A stretch of 64,000 bases of DNA from Ehretia macrophylla. Taxonomy: Eukaryota; Streptophyta; Magnoliopsida; Boraginales; Ehretiaceae. The position numbers and the translations under genes were made by a program. A model generated the notes under the pieces. The model did no database searches and was not told where the DNA came from. It was given only the letters and a program-made list of their open reading frames with translations. Numbering within the stretch: position 1 is the first letter of the stretch; the number at the start of each line of letters is the position of its first letter. The stretch lies in the NCBI GenBank assembly GCA_037974665.1, contig CM075780.1, forward strand, positions 3,320,501 to 3,384,500. Direction: 5' to 3'. This document shows positions 33,546-45,761 of this stretch, one piece after another.

Positions 33546-33664
33546 GGGTGCGATCATAACAGCACTAATGCACCGGATCCCATCAGAACTCCGACTTTAA
33601 GCGTGCTTGGGCGAGAGTAGTACTAGGATGGGTGACCCCCTGGGAAGTCCTCGTGTTGTACCCC
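33546..33664 (+). rRNA. 5S rRNA: 5S ribosomal RNA gene
   Basis: 119 nt with C14A, A50C, G51T and C114T. TATA class. Confidence 0.96.
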
Positions 33665-34220
33665 CTTTTCAATTTTTTTTGCGCTGGTTAGGGTTGCCAA
33701 GATACTTTTCCACCAAATCTCCATTACTGAGTCCCACGAAACATTGGGCAAGACAACTTCGCTTAACGTAGAGGCTGGGCCCGATAAACCGAGGGCGTAG
33801 GGTTTGTGACAAGGTCTCCGTCGCTCCGGTGCCTATAACTTTTGATCCGTAAGGAGTTACGCAGCGCACAGCATACCGTTGCGAAGCTCTCTGAGAGCTC
33901 CACGACGGGGGAAATAGCTTGCTCGCTGTGCCCTTTTTGGAACCCAAAATCGAACATTTTCATCAGTTTCAGGCCACTTTTCTTCTTTTGCACTATTTTT
34001 TCATCCCGGATCATAGGTTGTGAAATGTTCAAAGGACGACAACCTGACTCGCGGGACGTCAGAGGGCCCTACAACATGTCGATATAACGTCTTGCGAGGA
34101 TGCTGCGTCGTTGAAGCGGATGGGCTGTCATTAAGCCCATTGGGACTTTTGAAAGGGCCATCTCTCTAGGATGGGATTGTGAACCGTTAACACATATAGA
34201 AATTGTGTCCTCAACATGAC

Positions 34221-34339
34221 GGGTGCGATCATACCAGCACTAATGCACCGGATGCCATCGGAACGCCGAAGTTAAGCACGCTTGGGCGAGAGTAGTACTA
34301 GGATGGGTGACCCCCTGGGAAGTCCTCGTGTTGCACCCC
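34221..34339 (+). rRNA. 5S rRNA: 5S ribosomal RNA gene
   Basis: 119 nt with C34G, A40G, T45G, G58A and T59C. Leader ATATAGA; GTGTCC replaces GTGCCC near -14, removing the GC pair. Its spacer lacks 9 bp after CATCAG near 34640. Confidence 0.95.
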
Positions 34340-34888
34340 CTTTTTAGTTTTTTTTGCCCTGGTTAGGGCTGCCAAGATACTTTATCCACCAAATCTCTAT
34401 TACTGAATCCCACGAAACATAGGGCAAGACAACTTCGCTTAACGTAGAGGCTGGACCCGCAAACCGAGGGCATAGTATTTGTGACCAGGTCTTCGTTGCT
34501 CCGGTACCCATAACTTTTGATCCGTAAGTTGTTACGCGGCGCACATCATACCGTTCCAAAGCTCTCTGAGAGCTCTACGACTGGGGCATCCAGCTTGCTC
34601 GCTTTGCCCGTTATTGGAGCCAAAAATCTAACATTTTCATCAGACTTTTCTTCTTTTGCTATGTTTTTCGGTCCCGGATCATAACTTGTGAACGGTTACA
34701 AGGACGACAACCTGACTCGCGGGACATCAGAGGGCCCTACAACGTGTCGATATAACGTCTAGCGAGGATACTGCGTTGTTGAAGCGGATGGGTTGTCGTT
34801 AAGCCCATTGGGCCTTTTGAATGGGCCATCTCTCTAGGCTGGGATTGTGAACCGTTAACACATATAGGAATTGTGTCCTCAACATGAC

Positions 34889-35007
34889 GGGTGCGAACAT
34901 ACCCGCACCAATGCACCGGATCCCATCAGAACTCTGAAGTTAAGCGCGCTTGGGCGAGAGTAGTACTAGGATGGGTGACCCCCAGGGAAGTCCTCGTATT
35001 GCACCCC
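34889..35007 (+). rRNA. 5S rRNA: 5S ribosomal RNA gene
   Basis: 119 nt with T9A, A16C, T21C, C47T, T59C, T96A and G110A. TATA class with the same GTGTCC change as 34221. Confidence 0.94.
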
Positions 35008-35575
35008 CTTTTCAATTTTTTTTGCCCTGGTTAGGGTTGCCAAGATACTTTATCCACCAAATCTCTATTACTGAATCCCACGGAACATAGGGCAAGACAA
35101 CTTCGCTGCACGTAGAGGCTGGGCCCGAAAATCGAGGGCGTAGGGTTTGTGACCAGGTCTCCGTCGCTCTGGTGCCCATAACTTTTGATCCGTACTGAGT
35201 TACGCGGCGCACAGCATACCGTTGCAATGCTCTCTGAGAGCTCTCCGACGGGGGCAATCTGCATGCTTGCTGTGCCCATTTTTGGAGCCCAAAATCGAAC
35301 GTTTTCATCAGTTTCAGGCCACTTTTCTTCTTTTGCTCTGTTTTTCCGTCCTGGATTGTACGTCATGAACTGTTAAAAGGACGACAACCGAACTCGCGGG
35401 ACATCAGAGGGCCCTACAACGTGTCGGTATCACGTCTTACAAACATGCTGCGTTGTTGAAGCGGATGGGTTGTCGTTAAGCCCATTGGGCCTTTTGAATG
35501 GGCCATCTCTCTAGGCTGGGACTGTGAACAGTTAACACATAAAGGAATTGTGCCCTCAACATGACGGGTGCGATC

Positions 35576-35694
35576 ATACCAGCACTAATGCACTGCATCC
35601 CATTAGAACCCCGAAGTTAAGCATGCTTGGACGAGAGTAGTACTAGGATGGGTGACCCCTTGGGAAGTCCTCGTGATGCATCCCCTTTTCAATT
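35576..35694 (+). rRNA. 5S rRNA: 5S ribosomal RNA gene
   Basis: 119 nt with C29T, G31C, C39T, T45C, G58A, G66A, C95T, T111A and C116T. TAAA class. Confidence 0.94.
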
Positions 35695-36243
35695 TTTTTT
35701 GCCCAGGTTAGGGTTGCAAAGATACTTTATCCACCAAATCTCTATTACTGAATCCGACGAAACATTGGGCAAGACAACTTCGCTTCACGTAGAGGCTGGG
35801 CCCGATAAACCTAGGGCGTAGGGTTTGTGACTAGGTCTCCGTCGCTCCGGTGCCCATAACTTTTGATACGTAATGAGTTACGCGGTGCACAACATACCGT
35901 TGGAAAGCTCTTTGGGAGCTCTACGACGGGGGCAGCCAGCTCGTTCGCTGTTTCCATTTATGGTGCCCAAAATCGAACGTTTTCATCATTTTTAGGCCAC
36001 TTTTCTTCTTTTGCTCTATTTTTCCGTCCCGGATCGTACGTTGTGAACTGTTCAAAGGACGACAACCTGACAAGCGGGATGTCAGAGGGCCCTACAACGT
36101 GTCGATATAACGTCTTGCGAGGATGCTGCGTTGTTGAAGCGGATGGGATGTCGTTAAGCCCATTGGGCCTTTTGAATACGCCATCTCTCTAGGCTGGGAT
36201 TGTGAACCGTTAACACATATAGGAATTGTGCCCTCAACATGAC

Positions 36244-36362
36244 GGGTGCGATCATACCAACACTAATGCACCGGATCCCATCAGAACTCCGAAGTTAAGC
36301 GTGCTTGGGCGAGAGTAGTACTAGGATGGGTGACCCCCTGGGAAGTCCTCGTGTTGCACCCG
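36244..36362 (+). rRNA. 5S rRNA: 5S ribosomal RNA gene, near consensus
   Basis: 119 nt with only G17A and C119G. TATA class, C at -1, intact boxes. A strong candidate for a working copy. Confidence 0.98.
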
Positions 36363-36920
36363 CTTTTCAATTTTTTTTGCCCTGGTCAGGGTTGCCAAGA
36401 TACTTTATCCACCAAATCTCTATTACTGAATCCCACGGAACATTGGGCAAGACAACTTCGCTTCACGCAGAGGCTGGCCCTGCAAACAGAGGGCGTAGGG
36501 TTTGTGACCAGGTCTCCGTCGCAACTGTGCCCATAACTTTGGATCTGTAAGGAGTTACGCGGCGCACAACATACCGTTGCAAAGCTCTCTAAGACCTCTG
36601 TGACGGGGGCAGCCAGCATGCTCGCTGTGCCCATTTTTGGAGCCCAAAATCGATCGTTTTCATTAGTTTCAGGCCACTTTTCTTCTTTTGCTATGTTTTT
36701 CCATCCCGGATCATACGTCGTGAACTGTTAAAAGGATGACAACCTAACTCACGGGACATCAGAGGTAACTACAACGTGTCGATATCACGTCCTGCAAGCA
36801 TGCTGCGTTGTTTAAGCGGATGGGCTGCCGTTAGGCCCATTGGGCCTTTTGAATGGGCCATCTCTCTAGGCTGCGATTGTGAACAGTTAACACATAAAGT
36901 AATTGTGCCCTCAAAATGAC

Positions 36921-37039
36921 GGGTGCGATCATACCATCACTAATGCACCGGATCCCATCAGAACTCCGAAGTTAAGCGTGCTTGGGCGAGAGTAGTACTA
37001 GGATGGGTGAACCCCTGGGAAGTCCTCGTGTTGCACCCG
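36921..37039 (+). rRNA. 5S rRNA: 5S ribosomal RNA gene, near consensus
   Basis: 119 nt with G17T, C91A and C119G; C119G is shared with the left neighbour. Leader ATAAAGT. Confidence 0.97.
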
Positions 37040-37596
37040 CTTTTCAATTTTTTTTGCTCTGGTTAGGGTTGCCAAGATACTTATCCACCAAATCTCTATT
37101 ACTAAATCCCACGGAACATTGGGCAAGACAAATTCGCATCACGTAGATGCTGGGCCCGCAAACCGAGGGCGTAGGGTTTGTGACCAGGTCTCCGTCGCTC
37201 CGGTGCCCATAACTTTTGATCCGTAGGGAGTTACGCGGTGCAACGCATACCGTTGCAAAGCTCTCTGAGACCTCTGTGATGGGGGCAGCCAGCATGCTCG
37301 CTTTGCCCATTTTTGGAGCCCAAAATCGATCATTTTAATCTATTTTAGGCCACATTTCTTCTTTTGCTCTGTTTTTCCATCCCGTATAGTACGTCGTTAA
37401 CTATTAAAAGGATGACAACCTAACTCGCGGGACATCAGAGGGCCGTTGAACTTGTCGATATCACGTCCTGCAAGCATGCTGCATTGTTTAAGCGGATGGG
37501 TTGTCGTTAGGCCCATTGGGCCTTTTCAATGGGCCATCTCTCTAAGCTGCGACTGTGAACAGTTAACACATAAAGAAATTGTGCCGTCAACATGAC

Positions 37597-37715
37597 GGGT
37601 GCGATCATACCAGCACTAATTCACCGGATCCCATTAGAACTCCGAAGTTAAGCGTGCTTGGGCGAGAGTAGTACTAGGATGGGTGACGCCCTGGGAAGTC
37701 CTCGTATTGCACCCC
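37597..37715 (+). rRNA. 5S rRNA: 5S ribosomal RNA gene
   Basis: 119 nt with G25T, C39T, C92G and G110A. One C fewer before the T run. Leader ATAAAGA with GTGCCGTC. Confidence 0.96.
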
Positions 37716-38271
37716 TTTTCAATTTTTTTTGCCCTGGTTAGGGTTGCCAAGACACTTTATCCACCAAATCTCTATTACTGAATCCCACGGAACATTGGGC
37801 AAGACAACTTCGCTTCACATAGAGGATGGGCCTGCAAACCGAGGGCGTAGGGTTTGTGACCAAGTCTCTGTCGCTCCAGTGCCCTTAACTTCTAATCCGT
37901 AAGGAGTTACGCGGTGCATAGCATAACGTTGCAAAGCTCTCTGAGAGCTCTACGATGGAGGAAGCTAGCTTGCTTGCTGTGCCCATTTTTGGAGCCAAAA
38001 TCGAACATTTTCATCAGTTTCAGGCCACTTTTCTTCTTTTTCTCTATTTTTCCATCCCGGATCGTACGTCGTGAACTGTTAAAAGGACGACAGCCTGACT
38101 CGCGGGACATCAGAGGACCCTACAACATATTGATATCACGTCTTGCGAGGATGCTGCGTTGTTGAAGCAGATAGGTTGTCGTTAAGCCCATTGGGCCTTT
38201 TGAATGGGCCATCTCTCTAGGCTGGGACTGTGAACCGTTAACTCATATAGGAATTGTGCCCTCAACAGGAC

Positions 38272-38390
38272 GGGTGCGATCATACCAGCGCTAATGCACC
38301 GGATCCCATCAGAACTCCGAAGTTAAGCGTGCTTGGGCGAGAGTAGTACTAGGATGGGTGACCCCTTGGGAAGTCCTCGTGTTGCACCCC
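38272..38390 (+). rRNA. 5S rRNA: 5S ribosomal RNA gene, near consensus
   Basis: 119 nt with A19G and C95T. TATA class (CTCATATAGG); the start context is CAGGAC instead of CATGAC. Confidence 0.97.
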
Positions 38391-38949
38391 ATTTTCAATT
38401 TTTTTTGCCCTGGTTAGGGTCGCCAAGATACTTTATCCACCAAATCTCTATTACTGAGTCCCACGGAACATTGGGCAAGACAACTTCGCTTCACGTAGAG
38501 GCTGGGCCCGAAAAACTGAGGGCGTAGGGTTTGTGACCAGGTCTCTGTCGCTCCGGTGCCCACAACTTTTGATCCGTAATGAGTTACGCGGCGCACAGCA
38601 TACCATTGGAAAGCTCTCTCAGAGCTCTACGACGGTGGCAGCTAGCATGCCCGCTGTGCCCCTTTTTGGAGCCCAAAATCAAACGTTTTCATCTGTTTCA
38701 GTTCTATTTTCTTCTTTTGCTTTGTTTTTCCATCCCGTATCGTACGTCGTGAACTGTTAAAAGGACGACAACCTGACTCGCGGAATATCAGAGGGCCGTA
38801 CAACGTGTCGATATCACATCCTGCAAGCATGTTGCGTTGTTTAAGCGGATGGGTTGTCGTTAGGCCCATTGGGCCTATTGAATGGGCCATCTCTCTAGGT
38901 TGCGACTGTGAACAGTTAACACATAAAGAAATTGTGCCGTCAACATGAC

Positions 38950-39068
38950 GGGTGCGATCATACCAGCACTAATGCACCGGATCCCATCAGTACTCCGAAG
39001 TTAAGCGTGCTTGGGCGAGAGTAGTACTAGGATGGGTGACCCCCTGGGAAGTCCTCGTGTTACACCCC
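38950..39068 (+). rRNA. 5S rRNA: 5S ribosomal RNA gene, type A
   Basis: 119 nt with A42T and G113A (end TTACACCCC). Leader ATAAAGA with GTGCCGTC, as in the other type A copies. Confidence 0.97.
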
Positions 39069-39624
39069 CTTTTCAATTTTTTTTGCCCCGGTTAGGGTTG
39101 CCAAGATACTTTATCCGCCAAATCTATATTACTGAATCCCAAGGAACATTAGGCAAGACAACTTCGCTTCACGTAGAGGCTGGGCCCGCAAACCGAGGGC
39201 GTAGGGTTTGTGACCAGGTCTCCGTCGCTCCGGTGCCAATAACTTTTAATCCGTAAGGTATTACACAGTGCACAGCATACCGTTGCAAAGCTCTCAGAGA
39301 GCTCTAAGATGGGGGTAGCCAGCTTGCTCGCTGTGCCCGTATTTGGTGCCCAAAATCGAACGTTTTCATCAGTTTCTGGCCGCTTTTCTTCTTTTCTCTA
39401 TTTTTTCGTCCAAGATCGTACGTCGTGAACTGTTAAAAGAAGACAACCTGACTCGCGGGACATTAGAGGGCCCTACAATGTGTTGATATCACGTCCTGCG
39501 TGGAAGATGCGTTGTTGAAGCGGATGGGTTGTCGTTAAGCCCATTGGGCCTTTTGAATGGGCCATCTCTCTAGGCTGGGACTGTGAACTGTTAACACATA
39601 TAGGAATTGTGCCATCAACATGAC

Positions 39625-39714
39625 GGGTGCGATCAGAACTCTGAAGTTAACCGTGCTTGGGCGAGAGTGGTGCAAGGATGGGTGACCCCCTGAGAAGTCC
39701 TCGTGTTGCACCCC
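39625..39714 (+). pseudogene. 5S rRNA pseudogene, 29-nt deletion, type B
   Basis: GGGTGCGATCA joins GAACTCTGAAG, so about positions 12-40 are gone; ATCA occurs at both ends of the lost piece. Also C47T, G56C, A74G, A77G, T79A and G98A, as in type B. Boxes A and C are present, so transcription is conceivable, but the RNA could not fold normally. Confidence 0.95.
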
Positions 39715-40272
39715 CTTTTCAAATTTTTTTGCCCTGGTTAGGGTTGCCAAGATACTTTATCCACCAAATCTCTATTACTGAATCCCATGGATCATTGGGC
39801 AAGACAACTTCGCTTCACGTAGAGGCTGGGCCCGCAAACCAAGGGTGTAGGGTTTGTGACCAGGTCTCCGTCTCTCCGGTGCCCATAACTTTTGTTCCGT
39901 AAGGCATTACGCGGAGTACAGCATACCGTTGCAAAGCTCTCTCAGAACTCTATGACGGGGGCAGCCAGCTTGCTGGCTGTGCCCGTTCTTGGAGCCCAAA
40001 ATCGAACGTTTTCATTAGTTTCAGGCCACTCTTATTCTTTTGGGCTGTTTTTTCGTCCCGGATCATACGTTGTGAACTGTTAAAAGGACGACAACCTGAC
40101 TCGCGGGACGTCGGAGGGCCCTACAACATGTCGATATAACATCTTCTGAGGTTGCTGCGTTGTTGAAGCTGATGGGTTGTCGTTAAGCCCATTGGGCCTT
40201 TTGAATGGGCCATCTTTCTAGGCTGGGACCGTGAACCGTTAACACATATAGGAATTGTGCCCTTAACATGAC

Positions 40273-40391
40273 GGGTGCAATCATACCAGCACTAATGCAC
40301 CGGATCCCATCAGAACTCCGAAGTTAAGCGTGCTTGGGCGAGAGTAGTAGTAGGATGGGTGACCCCGAGGGAAGTCCTCGTGTTGAACCTC
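40273..40391 (+). rRNA. 5S rRNA: 5S ribosomal RNA gene, type C
   Basis: 119 nt with G7A, C78G, C95G, T96A, C114A and C118T. Leader TATA class with CCCTTAACATGAC. Confidence 0.95.
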
Positions 40392-40950
40392 CTTTTCAAT
40401 TTTTTTTGCCCTGGTTAGGGTTGCCAAGATACTTTATCCACCTAATCTCTATTACTGAGTCCCACGGAACATTGGGAAAGACAACTTCACTTCACGTAGA
40501 GGCTGGGCCCGAAAAACCGAGGGCGTAGGGTTTGTGACCAGGTCTCTGTCGCTCCGGTGCCCATAACTTTTGATCCGTAATGAGTTACGCGGCGCACAGC
40601 ATACCATTGGAAAGCTCTCTCAGAGCTCTACGACGGGGGCAGCTAGCATGCCCGCTGTAACCCTTTTTGGAGCCCAAAATCGAACGTTTTCATCTATTTC
40701 AGGCCAATTTTCTTCTTTTGCTTTGTTTTTCCATCCCGTATCGTACGTCGTGAACTGTTAAAAGGACGACAACCTGACTCGCGGAATATCAGAGGGCCGT
40801 ACAACGTGTCGATATCACGTCCTACAAGCATGTTGCGTTGTTTAAGCGGATGGGTTGTCGTTAGGCCCATTGGGCCTATTGAATGGGCCATCTCTCTAGG
40901 TTGCGACTGTGAACAGTTAACACAAAAAGAAATTGTGCCGTCAACATGAC

Positions 40951-41069
40951 GGGTGCGATCATACCAGCACTAATGCACCGGATCCCATCAGAACTCCGAA
41001 GTTAAGCGTGCTTGGGTGAGAGTAGTACTAGGATGGGTGACCCCCTGGGAAGTCGTCGTGTTACACACC
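40951..41069 (+). rRNA. 5S rRNA: 5S ribosomal RNA gene, type A
   Basis: 119 nt with C67T, C104G, G113A and C117A. The upstream element has decayed to ACAAAAAGA. Confidence 0.95.
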
Positions 41070-41635
41070 CTTTTCAATTTTTTTTTGCCCCGGTTAGGGT
41101 TGCCAAGATACTTTATCCGCCAAATCTCTATTACTGAATCCCACGGAACATTGGGCAAGACAACTTCGCTTCACGTAGAGGCTGGGCCCGCAAACCGAGG
41201 GCGTAGGGTTTGTGACCAGGTCTCCGTCGCTCCGGTGCCAATAACTTTTAATCCGTAAGGTATTACACAGCGCACAGCATACCGTTGCAAAGCTCTCTGA
41301 GAGCTCTAAGACGGGGGTAGCCAGCTTGCTCACTGTGCCCGTATTTGGTGCCCAAAATCGAACATTTTCATCAGTTTCTGGCCGCTTTTCTTCATTTCTC
41401 TGTTTTTTCGTCCAGGATCGTACGTCGTGAACTGTTAAAAGACGACAACCTGACTCGCGGGACATCAGAGGGCCTACAATGTGTTGATATCACGTCCTGC
41501 GTGGAAGATACGTTGTTGAAGCGGATGGGTTGTCGTTAGGCCCATTGGGCCTTTTGAATGGGCCATCTCTCTAGGCTGGGACTGTGAACTATTAACACAT
41601 ATAGGAATTGTGCCATCAACATGACGGGTGCGATC

Positions 41636-41754
41636 ATACCAGTACTAATGCACCGGATCACATCAGAACTCTGAAGTTAACCGTGCTTGGGCGAGAGTGG
41701 TGCAAGGATAGGTGACCCCCTGGGAAGTCCTCGTGTTGCACCCCCTTTTCAAAT
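41636..41754 (+). rRNA. 5S rRNA: 5S ribosomal RNA gene, type B
   Basis: 119 nt with C18T, C35A, C47T, G56C, A74G, A77G, T79A and G85A. TATA class; shows the full-length form of the truncated copy at 39625. Confidence 0.95.
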
Positions 41755-42302
41755 TTTTTTGCCCTGGTTAGGGTTGCCAAGATACTTTATCCACCAAATC
41801 TCTATTACTGAATCCCACGGAACATTGGGCAAGAAAACTTCGCTTCACGTAGAGGCTGGGCCCGCAAACCGAGGGTGTAGGGTTTGTGACCAGGTCTCCG
41901 TCCCTCCGGTGCCCATAACTTTTGATCCGTAAGGCATTATGCGGAGCACAACATACCGTTGCAAAGCTCTCTCAGACCTCAATGACGGGGGCAGCCAGCT
42001 TGCTGGCTGTGCCCGTTCTTGGAGCCCAAAATCGAACGTTTTCATCAATTTCAGGCCACTCTTATTCTTTTGCGTTGTTTTTTCATCCCGGATCATACGT
42101 TGTGAACTGTTCAAAGGACGACAACCTGACTCGCGGGACGTCAGAGGGCCCTACAACATGTCAATATAACATCTTCTGAGGTTGCTGCGTTGTTGAAGCT
42201 GATGGGTTGTCGTTAAGCCCATTAGGCCTTTTGAATGGGCCATCTTTCTAGGCTGGGACCGTGAACCGTTAACACATATAGGAATTGTGCCCTTAACATG
42301 AC

Positions 42303-42421
42303 TGGTGCAATCATACCAGCACTAATGCACCGGATCCCATCAGAACTCCGAAGTTAAGCGTGCTTGGGCGAGAGTAGTAGTAGAATGGGTGACCCCGTGG
42401 GAAGTCCTCGTGTTGAACCTC
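42303..42421 (+). rRNA. 5S rRNA: 5S ribosomal RNA gene, type C
   Basis: 119 nt with G1T, G7A, C78G, G82A, C95G, C114A and C118T. TATA class. Confidence 0.95.
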
Positions 42422-42980
42422 CTTTTCAATTTTTTTTGCCCTGGTTAGGGTTGCCAAGATACTTTATCCACCTAATCTCTATTACTGAGGTCCACGGAAC
42501 ATTGGGAAAGACAACTTCACTTCACGTAGAGGCTGGGCCCGAAAAACCGAGGGCGTAGGGTTTGTGACCAGGTCTCTGTCGCTCCGGTGCCCATAACTTT
42601 TGATCCGTAATGAGTTACGCGGCGCACAGCATACCATTGGAAAGCTCTCTCAGAGCTCTACGACGGGGGCTGCTAGCATGCCCGCTGTGCCCCTTTTTGG
42701 AGCCCAAAATCGAACGTTTTCATCTGTTTCAGTCCAATTTTCTTCTTTTGCTTTGTGTTTCCATCCCGTATCGTACGTCGTGAACTGTTAAATGGACGAC
42801 AACCTGACTCGCGGAACATCAGAGGGCCGTACAACGTGTCGATATCATGTCCTGCAAGCATGTTGCGTTGTTTAAGCAGATGGGTTGTCGTTAGGCCCAT
42901 TGGGCCAATTGAATGGGCCATCTCTCTAGGTTGCGAATGTGAACAGTTAACACATAAAGAAATTGTGCCGTCAACATGAC

Positions 42981-43099
42981 GGGTGCGATCATACCAGCAC
43001 TAATGCACCGGATCCCATCAGAACTCCGAAGTTAAGCGTGCTTGGGTGAGAGTAGTACTAGGATGGGTGACCCCCTGGGAGGTCCTCGTGTTACACCCC
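42981..43099 (+). rRNA. 5S rRNA: 5S ribosomal RNA gene, type A
   Basis: 119 nt with C67T, A101G and G113A. C67T is shared with 40951 but not 38950, so these two are the closer pair. Leader ATAAAGA. Confidence 0.96.
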
Positions 43100-43655
43100 C
43101 TTTTCAATTTTTTTTGCCCCGGTTAGGGTTGCCAAGATACTTTATCCGCCAAATCTCTATTACTGAATCCCACGGAACATTGGGCAAGACAACTTCGCTT
43201 CACGTAGAAGCTGGGTCCGCAAACCGAGGGCGTAGGGTTTGTGACCAGGTCTCCGTCGCTCCGGTGCCATTAACTTTTAATCTGTAAGGTATTACACAGC
43301 GCACAGCATACCGTTGCAAAGCTCTCTGAGAGCTCTAAGACGGGGGTAGCCAGCTTGCTCGCTGTGCCCGTATTTGGTGCCCAAAATCGAACGTTTTCAT
43401 CAGTTTCTGGCCGCTTTTCTTCTTTTCTCTATTTTTTCGTCCAGGATCGTACGTCGTGAACTGTTAAAAGACGACAACCTGACTTGCGGGACATTAGAGG
43501 GCCCTACAATGTGTTGATATCACGTCCTGCGTGGAAGATGCGTTGTTGAAGCGGATGGGTTGTCGTTAAGCCCATTGGGCCTTTTGAATGGGCCATCTCT
43601 CTAGGCTGGGACTGTGAACTGTTAACGCATATAGGAATTGTGCCATCAACATGAC

Positions 43656-43774
43656 GGGTGCGATCATACCAGCACTAATGCACCGGATCACATCAGAACT
43701 CTGAAGTTAACCGTGCTTGGGCGAGAGTGGTGCAAGGATGGGTGACCCCCGGAGAAGTCCTCGTGTTGCACCCC
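43656..43774 (+). rRNA. 5S rRNA: 5S ribosomal RNA gene, type B
   Basis: 119 nt with C35A, C47T, G56C, A74G, A77G, T79A, T96G and G98A. TATA class (GCATATAGG). Confidence 0.95.
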
Positions 43775-44332
43775 CTTTTCAAATTTTTTTGCCCTGGTTA
43801 GGGTTGCCAAGATACTTTATCCACCAAATCTCTATTACTGAATCCCACGGAACATTGGGCAAGACAACTTCGCTTCACGTAGAGGCTGGGCCCGCAAACC
43901 GAGGGTGTAGGGTTTGTGACCAGGTCTCCGTCTCTCCGGTGCCCATAACTTTTGATCCGTAAGGCATTACGCGGAGCACAGCATACCGTTGCAAAGTTCT
44001 CTCAGACCTCTATGACGGGGGCAGCCAGCTTGCTAGCTGTGCCCGTTCTTGGAGCCCAAAATCGAACGTTTTCATTAGTTTCAGGCCACTCTTATTCTTT
44101 TGCGCTGTTTTTTCGTCCCTGATCATACGTTGTGAACTGTTAAAAGGACGACAACCTGACTCGCGGGACGTCAGAGGGCCCTACAACATGTCGATATAAC
44201 ATCTTCTGAGGTTGCTGCGTTGTTGAAGCTGATGGGTTGTCGTTAAGCCCATTGGGCCTTTTGAATGGGCCATCTTTCTAGGCTTGGACTGTGAACCGTT
44301 AGCACAAATAGGAATTGTGCCCTTAACATGAC

Positions 44333-44451
44333 GGGTGCAATCATACCAGCACTACTGTACCGGATCCCATCAGAACTCCGAAGTTAAGCGTGCTTGGGCG
44401 AGAGTAGTAGTAGCATAGGTGACCACGTGGGAAGTACTCGTGTTGAACCTC
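44333..44451 (+). rRNA. 5S rRNA: 5S ribosomal RNA gene, type C, diverged
   Basis: 119 nt with G7A, A23C, C26T, C78G, G82C, G85A, C93A, C95G, C104A, C114A and C118T. Upstream element ACAAATAGG. Last copy of the three-monomer repeat and the most decayed. Confidence 0.93.
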
Positions 44452-45010
44452 CTTTTCAATTTTTTTTGCCCTGGTTTGGGTTGCCAAGATACTTTATCCA
44501 CCTAATCTCTATTACTGAGTCGCACAGAACATTGGGAAAGACAACTTCACTTCACGTAGAGGCTGGGCCCGATAAACCGAGGGCGTAGGGTTTGTGACCA
44601 GGTCTCCGTCGTTCTGGTGCCCATAACTTTTGATCCGTAATGAGTTACGCAGTGCACAACATACCGTTGCAAAGCTCTCTGAGAGCTCTACTATGGGGGC
44701 AGCGAGTATGCTCGCTGTGCCCCTTTCTGGAGCCCAAATTCGAACGTTTCCATCAGTTTCAGGCCACTTTTCTTCTTTTGCTCTGTTTTTCCGTCCCGGA
44801 TCGTACGTCGTGAATTGTTAAAAGGATGACAACCTGACTCGCGGGAAATCAGAGGGCCCTACAACGTGTCGATATCACGTCTTCCAAGCATGCTGTGTTG
44901 TTGTAGCGGACTGGTTGTCGTTAAGCACATTGGGCCTTTTGAATGGGCCATCTCTCTAGGCTGGGACTGTGAGTAGTTAACACATAAATGAATTGTGCCC
45001 TCAACATGAC

Positions 45011-45085
45011 CCCGAAGTTAAGCGTGCTTGGGTGAAAGTAGTACTAGGATGGGTGACTACCTAGGAAGTCCTCGTGTTGCACCGC
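45011..45085 (+). pseudogene. 5S rRNA pseudogene, 5' 44 nt missing
   Basis: The leader CAACATGAC is followed directly by CCCGAAGTT, so positions 1-44 are missing while the leader is intact. Remaining changes: T45C, C67T, G70A, C92T, C93A, G97A and C118G. Any transcript would lack the 5' strand of the terminal stem. Confidence 0.94.
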
Positions 45086-45642
45086 CTTTTCAATTTTTTT
45101 TGCCCTGGTTTGGGTTGCCAAGATACTTTATCCACCAAATCTCCATGACTGAATTCCATGGAACATTGGGCAAGACAACTTCGCTTGACGTAGAGGCTGG
45201 TCCCGCGAACCGAGGGCGTAGGGTTTGTGACCAGGTCTCCGTCGCTCCGGTGCCTCTAACTTTTGATCTGTAAGGAGTTACGCGACATACAGCATACCGT
45301 TGCAAAGCTCTCTGAGACCTCTACAACAGGGGCAACTAGCTTGCAGCTGTCCCCCTTTTTGGAGCCCAAATTCGAACGTTTGCATCCGTTTTAGGCCGCT
45401 TTTCTTCTTTTGCTCTGTTTTTTCATCCCGGATCGTACGTCGTGAACTGTTAAAAGGATTACAACATGACTCATGGGACATCAGAGGGCCCTACAACGTG
45501 TCGATATCACGTCTTCCAAGCATGCTGCGTTGTTGAAGCGGACGGGTTGTCGTTAAGCCCATTGGGCCTTTTGAATGGGCCATCTCTCTAGGCTGGGACT
45601 GTGAACAGTTAACACATAAAGGAATTGTGCCCTCAACATGAC

Positions 45643-45761
45643 AGGTGCGATCATACCAGCACTAATGCACCAGATCCCATCAGAACTCCGAAGTTAAGCG
45701 TGCTTGGGCGAGAGTAGTATTAGGATGGGTGACCACTTGGGAAGTCCACGTGTTGCACCCC
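45643..45761 (+). rRNA. 5S rRNA: 5S ribosomal RNA gene
   Basis: 119 nt with G1A, G30A, C78T, C93A, C95T and T106A. TAAA class. Confidence 0.95.

Larger units (their letters stand above)
38440..44560 (+). repeat. Three-monomer higher-order repeat, 2030-bp period
   Basis: Three monomer types recur in fixed order. Type A genes are at 38950, 40951 and 42981; type B at 39625, 41636 and 43656; type C at 40273, 42303 and 44333. Periods are 2030 bp, except where a 29-nt deletion in the first B gene shortens it. Private spacer and gene variants agree within each type. Confidence 0.93.
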
